Origin: JAKEGK01 sp036507695 | GTDB lineage: Bacteria; Pseudomonadota; Gammaproteobacteria; SZUA-152 | Assembly (NCBI GenBank): GCA_036507695.1 | Contig: DATCIR010000221.1 | Coordinates: 1 to 42,876, forward strand | Direction: 5' to 3' | Length of the DNA: 42,876 nucleotides | Made by a program: the position numbers and the translations under genes | The notes under the pieces: model-generated | Database searches by the model: none | What the model saw: only the letters and a program-made list of their open reading frames with translations | What the model was told of the DNA's origin: nothing | In this document: one piece after another, positions 17,222 to 25,701 of the stretch | Numbering within the stretch: position 1 is the stretch's first letter | Layout of the letters: each line of letters opens with the position of its first letter

Positions 17222-18655
17222 ATGCCAATTGACCAACTTAATTATCAAGACGTGGGAATGAGCCGGATTAAACGCATTCATTTCATCGGTGTCGGCGGCG
17301 CGGGTATGAGCGGCATTGCCGAAGTGTTGCTTAATCTGGGTTATGCCGTATCGGGATCCGACGTGAAGGAGAATTCCGCCACCCAAAGGCTGCGCTCCTT
17401 GGGCGCGGCGATTCACATCGGGCATGCCGTCGGCAACGTGCAGGGCTGTGACGTGGTGGTTTACTCCTCGGCGGTCACTGACAGCAATCCGGAAATTAGT
17501 GAAGCCCGCAAGCTGCGCGTTCCCGTGGTGCGGCGCGCGGAAATGCTGGCGGAGTTAATGCGGTTTCGATATGGCATTGCCATCGCCGGCACCCACGGAA
17601 AAACCACGACCACCAGTTTGATCGCCAGCCTGCTGGCGGAGGGCGGGCTGGACCCCACGTTCGTGATCGGCGGGCGGCTGATTAGCGCCGGTACCCATGC
17701 CCGGTTGGGCGCCAGCCGTTATCTGGTGGCGGAAGCCGACGAAAGCGACGCCTCGTTTCTTTATTTACAACCGATGCTGGCGGTGGTGACCAACATCGAT
17801 GCTGACCATATGGCGACGTACGGCGGGGACTACCACAAGCTGCGCAATACCTTTGTTGAATTCCTGCATCATTTGCCGTTTTATGGCCTGGCGGTGATGT
17901 GTATCGACGATCCGGGCGTTAAAGCGGTAATCAACGAGATTACCAAACCCGTGTTGACCTATGGCTTTTCAGAACAGGCGGTATTGCAGGCGCACGATGT
18001 CAGGCAACGGGACGCGACCTGTGAATTCACCGCGGTGTTCACCGATAAACCGCAACGCCTTGCCGTGCATCTTAATATGCCGGGTGAGCACAATGTGCTG
18101 AATGCGCTGGCCGCGATCGCGATTGCCCGGGAATGCGGTGTGTCCAATGAAGCGATTCAAAGTGGGTTGAAAAAGTTTCAAGGCATCGCGCGCCGCTTTC
18201 AAATCAATGGCGAGGTGAACACCCGCAACGGCAAGGTAATGTGTATTGATGACTATGGGCATCATCCGAATGAATTGCTGGCCACGATTACCGCGGTTCG
18301 TCAGCAATGGCCAAAGCGCCGCCTGGTCATGGCGTTTCAGCCGCACCGCTATACCCGGACCCGCGACCTGTTTGATGATTTCGCGCACGTGTTATCGGAA
18401 GTGGATGTGTTATTGCTGACCGAAGTCTACGCCGCGGGCGAAGAGCCCATCGCCGGCGCGGATGGCCGCGCCCTCAGCCGCTCGATACGCGCGCGCGGCA
18501 ATGTGGATCCGATTTTTGTGGAAGACGTGCAGGATTTGCCCTCAGTGTTAAACGACGTGATTCAGGATGGTGACATTGTGTTGACCGCGGGCGCGGGCAA
18601 TATTGGCAATGTGGCGTCGACCTTGCCGCAACAATTGTCAGGAGCGGCGCAATGA
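17222..18655 (+). CDS. murC: UDP-N-acetylmuramate:L-alanine ligase MurC
   Basis: A 477-residue Mur ligase that adds L-Ala, the first step of peptide assembly. I choose ATG 17222 because AAGGA (17208-17212) lies 9 bases upstream. An ATG at 17201 overlaps the end of murG by 8 bases and would add seven residues, and ATG 17258 would also leave the conserved core intact. Motifs: IHFIGVGGAGMSGIAEVL (nucleotide-sugar site) near residue 17, GTHGKTTT with Lys127, EADESDASFL near 178, DDYGHHPNE near 342 and FQPHRYTRT near 370. It overlaps murB by 4 bases. Confidence 0.97.
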   Translation: MPIDQLNYQDVGMSRIKRIHFIGVGGAGMSGIAEVLLNLGYAVSGSDVKENSATQRLRSLGAAIHIGHAVGNVQGCDVVVYSSAVTDSNPEISEARKLRVPVVRRAEMLAELMRFRYGIAIAGTHGKTTTTSLIASLLAEGGLDPTFVIGGRLISAGTHARLGASRYLVAEADESDASFLYLQPMLAVVTNIDADHMATYGGDYHKLRNTFVEFLHHLPFYGLAVMCIDDPGVKAVINEITKPVLTYGFSEQAVLQAHDVRQRDATCEFTAVFTDKPQRLAVHLNMPGEHNVLNALAAIAIARECGVSNEAIQSGLKKFQGIARRFQINGEVNTRNGKVMCIDDYGHHPNELLATITAVRQQWPKRRLVMAFQPHRYTRTRDLFDDFAHVLSEVDVLLLTEVYAAGEEPIAGADGRALSRSIRARGNVDPIFVEDVQDLPSVLNDVIQDGDIVLTAGAGNIGNVASTLPQQLSGAAQ

Positions 18656-19554
18656 TGGCCGCGTCAATCCGCAGCGGATTGCGCGGCACCTTGCGCGTCG
18701 ATGAACCGATGGCCCGGCATACATCCTGGCGGGTGGGCGGCACCGCTGACCGCTATTACCAGCCGGCGGATATTGATGACCTGGCGCAGTTTTTTTCCCG
18801 ACTCGACGCGCACGAACCCATTACCTGGGTTGGGCTGGGCAGTAACCTGCTGGTGCGGGATGGCGGCATTCGCGGCACCGTGATCGCAACCAGCGGCATG
18901 TTGAACGGCTTGTCGAAAACGGGCGATGTGACGGTGCGCGCGGAAGCCGGTGTGGCTTGCGCCAAGGTGGCGCGGTATTGCGCGCGGCAGTCCTTGCAAG
19001 GCGCGGAATTTCTGGCGGGCATCCCCGGCACCATGGGCGGCGCCCTGGCGATGAACGCCGGTGCGTTTGGCGGCGAAACCTGGAACATCGTGAGCGCCGT
19101 GCAAACGCTGGATCACCGCGGCACTATCCGCCGCCGTTTACCCAGCGATTACACGATTGCTTATCGTTCGATAACAGGTCCCCAGCACGAATGGTTTGTG
19201 GCGGCGGAACTGACACTGCAACCGGGTGACAGCGAAACAGCGCAGGCGAAAATCCGGGAATTTCTCAACAAGCGCGGCGACACCCAACCGACTCAGCTGC
19301 CCAACGCCGGTTCGGTATTCAAGAACCCTCCCGGTGATTATGCCGCGCGCCTGATTGAGGCCAGCGGTCTTAAAGGCTATTGCCTCGGTGGCGCCTGTGT
19401 CTCCGGCAAGCATGCCAATTTTATCGTGAATACCGGAACCGCAACCGCGGCGGATATCGAAAACCTGATCGCGCAGGTTGCGAAGATAGTCAAGCAGCAG
19501 CACGGCGTGGTGCTGGAATGTGAAGTCAGAATGATTGGTGAGGCCTTGGTATGA
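18652..19554 (+). CDS. murB: UDP-N-acetylenolpyruvoylglucosamine reductase MurB (short, type II-like)
   Basis: A 300-residue FAD enzyme that reduces enolpyruvyl-UDP-GlcNAc to UDP-MurNAc. The FAD-binding segment has HTSWRVGGTAD near residue 24, GLGSNLLVRDGGIRG near 61 and AGIPGTMGGALAMNAGAFGGE near 122, with the catalytic Ser in AGSVFKNP near 222 and the catalytic Glu in ECEVRMIG close to the C-terminus. At 300 residues it lacks the extra loop of the longer type I enzyme of E. coli (342), so it is of the type II class. AGGAG precedes ATGATG by 7 bases. It overlaps murC and ddl by 4 bases each. Confidence 0.97.
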   Translation: MMAASIRSGLRGTLRVDEPMARHTSWRVGGTADRYYQPADIDDLAQFFSRLDAHEPITWVGLGSNLLVRDGGIRGTVIATSGMLNGLSKTGDVTVRAEAGVACAKVARYCARQSLQGAEFLAGIPGTMGGALAMNAGAFGGETWNIVSAVQTLDHRGTIRRRLPSDYTIAYRSITGPQHEWFVAAELTLQPGDSETAQAKIREFLNKRGDTQPTQLPNAGSVFKNPPGDYAARLIEASGLKGYCLGGACVSGKHANFIVNTGTATAADIENLIAQVAKIVKQQHGVVLECEVRMIGEALV

Positions 19555-20474
19555 CAAAGAAAATGGATCCGAAAGTGTTTGGCAAGGTGGCGGTGCTGAT
19601 GGGCGGCCTCTCGGCAGAGCGCGAGGTATCGCTAAAAAGCGGTAACGCGGTAATGAAAGCGCTGACCGCGCAGAAAATTAACGCGCATGGCATTGATGTT
19701 GGCAAGGATGTTTTGGCGGTGCTGGCCGCGGGAAATTTTGACCGGGTGTTTATCGCCTTGCACGGCCGGGGCGGTGAAGATGGCACTATGCAGGGAGCGC
19801 TGGAAATTCTTGGCTTGCCCTATACCGGCAGCGGCGTGATGGCATCGGCGTTGGCGATGGACAAGCTGCGCACCAAATATGTTTGGTTGGGGGAGGGATT
19901 ACCGACCCCGCGTTATTGCGCGTTAACAGACGACACGGATTTTGCCGGCGTAGTTAAGCAGTATGGCCTGCCATTAATGGTCAAGCCGGCGCATGAAGGC
20001 TCCAGTATTGGCATGTCCAAAGTCACCCGGGCGGATCAGTTGCAAGGCGCCTATCACAATGCCGCCAAATTTGATTCACTGGTTTTCGCCGAGCAGTGGA
20101 TCACCGGTAAGGAATATACCGTCGCGATTCTCGGCGATGCCGCTTTGCCGGTAATCCGCCTGGAAACACCCCATGATTTTTATGATTACAACGCCAAGTA
20201 TCTGGCGAACACCACCGGCTACCATATTCCCTGCGGGTTAAGCGGCGCGGAAGAAAAGCAATTGCAGGAACTGGCGTTAAAAGCCTTCAGGGGCGTGGAC
20301 GCCGCGGGCTGGGGGCGCCTTGATGTGTTGTGCGATCAAGCCGGCAAGCCATATTTAATTGAATTGAACACGGTGCCGGGATTAACGGACCACAGCCTGG
20401 TGCCCATGGCCGCCAAAGCGGCCGGCATCAGTTTTGAAGAACTGATGGTGCGGATTCTTCAAACCACATTATAG
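19551..20474 (+). CDS. ddl: D-alanine:D-alanine ligase Ddl
   Basis: A 307-residue ATP-grasp enzyme that makes the D-Ala-D-Ala dipeptide used by MurF. Motifs: LMGGLSAEREVSLKSG near residue 16, ALHGRGGEDGTMQG near 68, PYTGSGVMASALAMDK near 89, KPAHEGSSIGMSKV near 146 and ELNTVPGLTDHSLVPMAAKAA at the C-terminus. It is of the DdlB type, the copy normally embedded in dcw clusters (E. coli DdlB 306). The EGSSIGMSK loop and the serine in DHSLVP are as expected for a dipeptide-forming (not depsipeptide) ligase. It overlaps murB by 4 bases and precedes ftsQ by 23. Confidence 0.97.
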   Translation: MTKKMDPKVFGKVAVLMGGLSAEREVSLKSGNAVMKALTAQKINAHGIDVGKDVLAVLAAGNFDRVFIALHGRGGEDGTMQGALEILGLPYTGSGVMASALAMDKLRTKYVWLGEGLPTPRYCALTDDTDFAGVVKQYGLPLMVKPAHEGSSIGMSKVTRADQLQGAYHNAAKFDSLVFAEQWITGKEYTVAILGDAALPVIRLETPHDFYDYNAKYLANTTGYHIPCGLSGAEEKQLQELALKAFRGVDAAGWGRLDVLCDQAGKPYLIELNTVPGLTDHSLVPMAAKAAGISFEELMVRILQTTL

Positions 20475-20497
20475 GCGCGGTAGAAACGGGATAACTC

Positions 20498-21310
20498 ATG
20501 GGCGCAAGAAGAATCAGTCAACAGCAGAATGCAACCGGATTCATGCGGTTCATTTCCATGCGCTCATTGAAACGGTTGGCGGCGGGTTCGCTATTGCTAG
20601 CGGCAATATTGATTGCCAACGCATTGTACGCGCCCGATACGCTGGCGTTTAAAACCATCCAGGTTTACGGCGAATTGAAGTGGCTGGACCGGGACGAGCT
20701 TAATAGGTTAGTGCTAAAGGATCTGGACGGCGGTTTTTTCAGCCTGGATGTCACCGGACTAAAACACAACCTGGAACAGCACGCTTGGATTAAAGCAGTG
20801 TCGATTCGCCGCGTCTGGCCGGACACATTGCAAATTCACGTAACCGAACAACAACCGGTGGCGGTGTGGAATCGTGATGCAATCGTCAATCGAGAGGGCG
20901 AATTGTTCCTTCCGGCCGCCACGGGGGTTCCCGGCGGGCTGACGGCAATCAATGGACCGCACGGAATGCATCAGGCGTTGATAAAACATTATAACGTTCT
21001 GTCCGGGATGGCGGCCCCTTTAGGGCTGAACATCTCGGACATCAGCGTGAATGACCGCAGGGCGATGCGGGTAACGTTTAACAACGGCGTACAGATATTG
21101 ATGGGCAGGGTACGGGATGAAACGGAAAGTGGTATGGAAATGATGCGCTTTGTACGGGCTTATAAAGTCACACTTGCGACACAAATTGATCGAGTCCAGG
21201 TTGTCGACCTGCGTTATACCAATGGTCTGGCTGTGCGTTGGAAGCAACCACCATTGTTACAAGGTAAGAATAACTATGGCAATAATAATAATGCGTTAGA
21301 AGCTGGTTAA
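20498..21310 (+). CDS. ftsQ: Cell division protein FtsQ
   Basis: A 270-residue bitopic inner-membrane protein that recruits FtsL and FtsB. It has a cytoplasmic tail of about 27 residues, a membrane helix at about 30-48, a POTRA domain (about 53-125, starting FKTIQVYGELKWL) and the FtsQ beta domain (HVTEQQPVAVWN, then up to about 255). The basic, polar C-terminal tail (about 250-270) ends in an Asn run encoded by a repeated AAT stretch at 21283-21292. ACGGGA lies upstream of the ATG. Placed between ddl and ftsA as in most dcw clusters. Confidence 0.95.
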   Translation: MGARRISQQQNATGFMRFISMRSLKRLAAGSLLLAAILIANALYAPDTLAFKTIQVYGELKWLDRDELNRLVLKDLDGGFFSLDVTGLKHNLEQHAWIKAVSIRRVWPDTLQIHVTEQQPVAVWNRDAIVNREGELFLPAATGVPGGLTAINGPHGMHQALIKHYNVLSGMAAPLGLNISDISVNDRRAMRVTFNNGVQILMGRVRDETESGMEMMRFVRAYKVTLATQIDRVQVVDLRYTNGLAVRWKQPPLLQGKNNYGNNNNALEAG

Positions 21311-21328
21311 TCGCGCAAGGATAATTAT

Positions 21329-22564
21329 ATGGCAAAACGCTCGGAACAAAATCTAATGGTGGGGCTGGATATCGGTACCTCGAAGATTAGCGCGATTGTC
21401 GCTGCCATCGGGCCGAACGGGGAAATCGAAGTGATAGGAATTGGATCGCACCCGTCCAAGGGGCTGAAAAAAGGTGTCGTGGTCAATATTGAGTCCACTA
21501 CACAGTCCATTCAGCGCGCGGTGGAAGAAGCGGAGCTGATGGCGGGCTGTCAAATTGATTCCGTATTCGCCGGCATTGCGGGTAGTCATATTCAGAGTTT
21601 GAATTCACACGGGATTGTCGCGATCCGCGACAAGGAAGTTACGCAAGCGGATGTTGACCGGGTAATCGATGCCGCCAAAGCCGTGGCGATACCGGCGGAC
21701 CAGAGAATGCTGCACGTGATCCCGCAGGAATTCATTATCGATGACCAGGACGGTATAAGAGAGCCGATTGGCATGTTTGGCGTGCGGCTGGAAGCCAAGG
21801 TGCACCTGGTTACCGGGGCGGTCAGCGCAGCGCAAAATATTGTTAAATGTGTCCGGCGCTGCGGCCTGGACGTTGACGATATCATTCTGGAGCAACTGGC
21901 ATCCAGTTACGCGGTGCTAACAGACGATGAAAAGGAACTGGGTGTATGCCTGGTTGACATCGGTGGCGGCACGACGGATATCGCGGTGTTTACTGAAGGC
22001 GCGATACGGCATACGGCGGTGATTCCCATTGCCGGTGACCAGATTACCAATGATATTGCCGTGGCGTTGCGGACGCCCACCCAATACGCGGAAGATATCA
22101 AAAAGAAATATGCCTGCGCTTTGACGCAGCTGGCGAGTCCCGACGAGAGCATCGAGGTGCCGAGCGTGGGGGATCGTCCGCCGCGGCGCCTGGCGCGGCA
22201 AACACTGGCCGAAGTGGTGGAGCCGCGCTGCGAGGAATTACTGACCCTGGTGCAAAACGAACTGCGCCGCAGCGGATTTGAAGATTTGTGCGCCGCCGGT
22301 GTGGTATTAACCGGCGGTTGCGCAAAAATGGAAGGGGTAATTGAACTTGCCGAGGAAGTGTTTCATTTGCCGGTTCGGTTGGGCGTTCCAAGTAATGTCG
22401 GTGGCTTGGTCGATGTCGTCAGAAATCCGATTTACGCAACCGGAGTGGGATTGCTGTTGTATGGAAGCAAACAACGCAGTGAGTTAAGCCGTGAACGACA
22501 CGTGGATTGGGCTGCCAAGAGTTTGTGGCAGCGCATGCGAAACTGGTTTCAAGGAAATTTTTAA
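21329..22564 (+). CDS. ftsA: Cell division protein FtsA (actin-like)
   Basis: A 411-residue actin-family ATPase that tethers FtsZ to the membrane and recruits later division proteins. Phosphate-1 loop GLDIGTSKISAIV lies near residue 13, LVDIGGGTTDIAVF (phosphate 2) near 208 and VVLTGGCAKMEG (adenosine motif) near 328. The C-terminal membrane-targeting amphipathic helix is seen as SLWQRMRNWFQGNF. AAGGA lies 8 bases before the ATG. It has no overlap with ftsQ (18-base gap), and ftsZ begins 44 bases later. Confidence 0.98.
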   Translation: MAKRSEQNLMVGLDIGTSKISAIVAAIGPNGEIEVIGIGSHPSKGLKKGVVVNIESTTQSIQRAVEEAELMAGCQIDSVFAGIAGSHIQSLNSHGIVAIRDKEVTQADVDRVIDAAKAVAIPADQRMLHVIPQEFIIDDQDGIREPIGMFGVRLEAKVHLVTGAVSAAQNIVKCVRRCGLDVDDIILEQLASSYAVLTDDEKELGVCLVDIGGGTTDIAVFTEGAIRHTAVIPIAGDQITNDIAVALRTPTQYAEDIKKKYACALTQLASPDESIEVPSVGDRPPRRLARQTLAEVVEPRCEELLTLVQNELRRSGFEDLCAAGVVLTGGCAKMEGVIELAEEVFHLPVRLGVPSNVGGLVDVVRNPIYATGVGLLLYGSKQRSELSRERHVDWAAKSLWQRMRNWFQGNF

Positions 22565-22608
22565 CAAATTAAAGCCGTAAATGCTGTTTAATCAGAGGAG
22601 TGAACAAC

Positions 22609-23748
22609 ATGTTTGAGCTAATGGATGCGTATACACAAGGCGCTGTCATCAAAGTGATTGGGGTTGGTGGTGGCGGCGGTAATGCGGTAGAACATATGGT
22701 ACGGCAAAATATCGATGGCGTGGATTTCATCTGCGCCAACACCGACGCGCAGGCGTTAAAGAATACCTCGGCGAAGACCGTGCTGCAGCTTGGCACCAAC
22801 ATCACCAAGGGGCTGGGCGCGGGGGCCAATCCGGACCTGGGCCGGCAGGCCGCGTTGGAAGATCGCGAACGTATTATGGAAGTGATTCGCGGGGCGGATA
22901 TGGTATTTATAACGGCAGGAATGGGTGGCGGAACGGGCACCGGCGGCGCGCCGGTGGTCGCGCAAATCGCGCGGGAGATGGGTATTTTGACCGTGGCGGT
23001 TATTACCAAGCCGTTTCCTTTCGAAGGCAAGAAACGCATGCAGGTTGCGGATGACGGCATCAAGCAGTTGACGGAATATGTCGACTCCCTGATTACCATA
23101 CCGAACGAAAAATTGTTAACCGTGCTTGGCAAAAGCGTGAGTTTGCTGGATGCCTTCAAGGCGGCAAACAACGTGTTGTTGGGCGCCGTGCAGGGCATTG
23201 CCGAACTCATTACCCGCCCCGGCTTGATCAACGTTGACTTTGCCGACGTGAGAACCGTGATGTCCGAAATGGGAATGGCCATGATGGGTTCCGGCAGCGC
23301 CAAGGGGCAAAGCCGGGCACAGGAAGCGGCGGAAGCCGCCGTGGCCAGCCCGCTGTTGGAAAATATCGATCTTTCCGGCGCGAAGGGCATCCTGGTGAAC
23401 ATCACCGCGGGTATGGATATGGCGATCGGCGAGTTTGAAGAAGTGGGAAACACCATTAAAGCTTTTGCCTCCGAGAACGCTACGGTAGTGGTCGGTACGG
23501 TTATCGATCCGGAAATGACCGATGAGCTGCGGGTAACCGTTGTGGCCACCGGCCTGGGGCATGCAAAGCATCGGGAAAAACCCATCGGCCTGGTTACCAA
23601 GAGTGCTGATGGTCAGGTGGACTACGGTAAGTTAAAACAGCCGACCGTCATGCGCCAAAAAGCCGGTAGTGGTGGATATTTGCCGCAGGATGACAGCAAT
23701 ATGGATTACTACGACATCCCGGCATTTCTTCGACGCCAGGCGGATTGA
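22609..23748 (+). CDS. ftsZ: Cell division protein FtsZ (tubulin-like)
   Basis: A 379-residue tubulin-like GTPase that forms the Z ring. The start is ATG 22609 (MFELMDAY), with AGAGGAG at 22594-22600 as a strong ribosome-binding site; a GTG at 22600 lies inside that site. Motifs: VIGVGGGGGNAVEHM near residue 14, the GTP loop GGGTGTGGAPVVA near 105, and the T7 loop NVDFADVRTVMSEMGMAM near 205. The variable linker is very short (about 330-362), and the conserved tail DYYDIPAFLRRQAD, the docking site for FtsA and ZapD, ends the protein. It is the last gene of the dcw cluster. Confidence 0.98.
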   Translation: MFELMDAYTQGAVIKVIGVGGGGGNAVEHMVRQNIDGVDFICANTDAQALKNTSAKTVLQLGTNITKGLGAGANPDLGRQAALEDRERIMEVIRGADMVFITAGMGGGTGTGGAPVVAQIAREMGILTVAVITKPFPFEGKKRMQVADDGIKQLTEYVDSLITIPNEKLLTVLGKSVSLLDAFKAANNVLLGAVQGIAELITRPGLINVDFADVRTVMSEMGMAMMGSGSAKGQSRAQEAAEAAVASPLLENIDLSGAKGILVNITAGMDMAIGEFEEVGNTIKAFASENATVVVGTVIDPEMTDELRVTVVATGLGHAKHREKPIGLVTKSADGQVDYGKLKQPTVMRQKAGSGGYLPQDDSNMDYYDIPAFLRRQAD

Positions 23749-23859
23749 ATGTCTAACGGACAATCTTTATTCACCTAACGCGGGATGTGCCCGGGCTAGG
23801 ATGAATGTGGTGCCATTATGGAGTTGAGAGCTGGTTCGCTAGGCGGTTTCCGGGCCCTA

Positions 23860-23868
23860 TGCTATGAT
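23860..23868 (+). promoter_or_regulatory. Extended -10 promoter for lpxC
   Basis: TGC followed by TATGAT (23863-23868) matches the extended -10 pattern, with no recognisable -35. It would start transcription about 65 bases before lpxC, which fits lpxC being controlled separately from ftsZ. Confidence 0.5.
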
Positions 23869-23941
23869 CCGCCACTCGGCGTGCCGGTTTGCCGGGCGAT
23901 TAAAATAACGCTTAACTCTACGGTAACAAAGAACTTTGTTG

Positions 23942-24853
23942 ATGATTAAACAACGAACACTAAAAAATGTAATTCGTGCGACCGGGATCGGTTTGCATAC
24001 AGGGAAAAAAGTCTATTTGACGCTACGCCCTGCGGCGATTGATACCGGTATTATATTTCGCCGGATTGATCTGGAAATGCCGGTGGAAATCGCAGCAAAA
24101 CCGGAAAACGTCGGTGATACCCGTCTGTCAACCACGTTGGTAAAGGGCGACGTACGGGTAGCGACGGTCGAGCATTTGTTATCGGCGTTTGCCGGCCTGG
24201 GTATCGACAACGCTTATGTCGATTTAAGTGCTCCGGAAGTCCCTATTATGGACGGCAGTGCCGGTCCATTCGTGTTTTTGGTTCAGTCAGCCGGCATAGA
24301 AGAACAAAATGCGCCTAAGCGGTTTATTCGCATCAAGCGTACCGTCATCGTCGAAGATGGCGATAAATGGGCGCGCTTTGATCCCTTTGAGGGCTTCAAG
24401 GTGTCGTTCAGAATCGACTTCGAACATCCGGTATTCCGTAATCGTTCGCAAACCACCAGTGTCGATTTTTCCAGTACCTCCTTTGTGAAAGAAGTCAGCC
24501 GCGCCAGAACGTTCGGATTTATGCGTGATATTGAACAATTGCGCGCCAATGATCTGGCATTGGGCGGAAGCATGGACAATGCGATTGTCATGGATGATTA
24601 CCGCGTGCTTAATGAAGACGGCCTGCGTTATGATGATGAATTCGTCAAACACAAAGTACTGGACGCCATCGGCGATTTGTATTTGCTGGGTTGCAGTCTG
24701 ATCGGCGAATTCAGTGGTTTTAAATCGGGTCATGCGTTAAACAACCGCTTGTTACGTGCCTTATTGGCGGATTCCGAAGCGTGGGAAACCGCGATCTTTG
24801 ACGATATTGAGCGCGCGCCGATCTCCTTCACGCAGCCAATTCTGGCTACCTAA
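23942..24853 (+). CDS. lpxC: UDP-3-O-acyl-N-acetylglucosamine deacetylase LpxC
   Basis: A 303-residue zinc amidase catalysing the committed step of lipid A synthesis. The start is ATG 23942 (MIKQRTLKNVIRATGIGLH), one-to-one with the E. coli N-terminus; two TTG codons directly before it are less likely. Zinc ligands are His78 (in TVEHLLSAFAGLG), His237 and Asp241 (in KHKVLDAIGDL), and the catalytic Glu is next to His78. The GFMRDIEQL and FKSGHALNN segments are also conserved. The C-terminus is similar in length to E. coli LpxC (305), where FtsH degradation acts; whether that signal is present cannot be seen. Confidence 0.98.
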   Translation: MIKQRTLKNVIRATGIGLHTGKKVYLTLRPAAIDTGIIFRRIDLEMPVEIAAKPENVGDTRLSTTLVKGDVRVATVEHLLSAFAGLGIDNAYVDLSAPEVPIMDGSAGPFVFLVQSAGIEEQNAPKRFIRIKRTVIVEDGDKWARFDPFEGFKVSFRIDFEHPVFRNRSQTTSVDFSSTSFVKEVSRARTFGFMRDIEQLRANDLALGGSMDNAIVMDDYRVLNEDGLRYDDEFVKHKVLDAIGDLYLLGCSLIGEFSGFKSGHALNNRLLRALLADSEAWETAIFDDIERAPISFTQPILAT

Positions 24854-24890
24854 CCTCACATATTCCAGGTTGCCGTAGTGAAGTTGCCGG

Positions 24891-24902
24891 GCCACGCGTG
24901 GC
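24891..24902. repeat. 12-bp perfect palindrome between convergent lpxC and dciA
   Basis: GCCACGCGTGGC lies in the 102-base gap between the stop codons of lpxC (+) and dciA (-). It has no flanking T-run, so it is not a clear intrinsic terminator. A short direct repeat, CCTCACAT (24854-24861 and 24909-24916), flanks it. Confidence 0.4.
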
Positions 24903-24955
24903 TCCGCACCTCACATTTCAATGCCTGAATCCAGCTATGGGTTTTCTTGCCGGGC

Positions 24956-25402
24956 TTATTTCACAATCTTTTTTGAAATCTTTTGTAGTGCCTGTTTCAG
25001 GGCATAATCATTTGGTTGCCGGAAGCCTTCTTGGGTAGGGCGGGAAGGTGGAGCGCTCGGTGGGTGATTTTCTGAGCTCCCGTTTGCGGACGCGCTTGCG
25101 CCAAAGGGCTGAATACGAAACTCAATTTTCTGTAGTTTTTCCAGCCCCGGAATCTGCTGCATTTGTGTCAGGATCATAGGGCCCAGATATTTAATTCGGG
25201 TATACCAAACCGCCGAATCAGTACCAATCACCAGGGTGGCATCCCTGACATTGGCCACATAAATGTGTTCACTGAGCGGCGCGTCGACCAGGTTTTTCAG
25301 GCTGGTACTCAACTTATGTAGCTCTTTGCTGCGCAGAATGACGTTTGCCAGCCCCGCGTGGGTATTATTAAGTACTTGTCCGATGGAACGAGTTTTTGCC
25401 AT
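24956..25402 (-). CDS. dciA: DciA-like DUF721 protein, replicative helicase loader candidate
   Basis: A 148-residue protein with an N-terminal DUF721 domain (about 5-100), seen as the SIGQVLNN start, LVDAPLSEHIYVANVRD and LVIGTDSAVWYTRIKYL segments. It is followed by a low-complexity Pro/Ser-rich linker (about 103-130) and a short basic tail. DciA loads or activates the DnaB helicase in bacteria that lack phage-derived DnaC, and dciA is commonly found between lpxC and secA, as here. Function is inferred from domain and gene order. It is divergent from the M23 peptidase gene, across a 299-base regulatory region. Ribosome-binding site weak. Confidence 0.85.
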   Translation of the reverse strand: MAKTRSIGQVLNNTHAGLANVILRSKELHKLSTSLKNLVDAPLSEHIYVANVRDATLVIGTDSAVWYTRIKYLGPMILTQMQQIPGLEKLQKIEFRIQPFGASASANGSSENHPPSAPPSRPTQEGFRQPNDYALKQALQKISKKIVK

Positions 25403-25516
25403 AGTTTGTTTCTTAATAATCAGTGAGTTATGCCGCGTGTGCTGGTTTTTACATGGATTATCAAGCGCTTACTCAATCGTAAATTGATCATTAGTCAACC
25501 AATTTTTGGTCTAAAA

Positions 25517-25532
25517 TGTGAACAAAATCACA
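25517..25532. promoter_or_regulatory. CRP/Vfr-type binding site
   Basis: TGTGA, six bases, TCACA: a perfect match to the CRP half-sites, flanked by AAA on the left and CAA on the right. It lies 115 bases upstream of dciA and 170 upstream of the M23 gene start. It is immediately followed by a second small inverted repeat, CACAA-GGA-TTGTG (25531-25543). Sequence match only; which promoter it serves is not shown. Confidence 0.55.
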
Positions 25533-25630
25533 CAAGGATTGTGTACAGGGGCCGAAAACCTTAAGTGTATCCTGTGGGTGGTGCGAACCAACGGCCACCC
25601 CTGCCGATCGAAACACCATGGCCGGTTAAT

Positions 25631-25658
25631 TAACCTTGGTCCACTAACCCTGGTCCGC
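25631..25658 (+). repeat. Tandem 14-bp repeat overlapping the M23 gene promoter
   Basis: Two adjacent copies of TAACCyTGGTCCrC (25631-25644 and 25645-25658) differing at two positions. They cover the -35 and spacer of the promoter just described for the M23 gene, the place expected of an operator. Confidence 0.6.
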
Positions 25659-25664
25659 TAAAAT
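25636..25664 (+). promoter_or_regulatory. Promoter of the M23 peptidase gene
   Basis: TTGGTC (25636-25641), a 17-base spacer and TAAAAT (25659-25664). The predicted start is about 30 bases before the ATG at 25702. The tandem 14-bp repeat overlaps it. Confidence 0.5.
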
Positions 25665-25701
25665 ACGGCCATCGAATCATAGCAGAATAAGAGAGTTGTT
25701 G

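Noticed and set aside
22569..23600. A long open frame on the minus strand opposite ftsZ (343 codons)
   Set aside because: It is a shadow of the GC-skewed ftsZ codons, is low-complexity Ser/Pro/Thr-rich, has no family features and lies opposite a gene that certainly codes.
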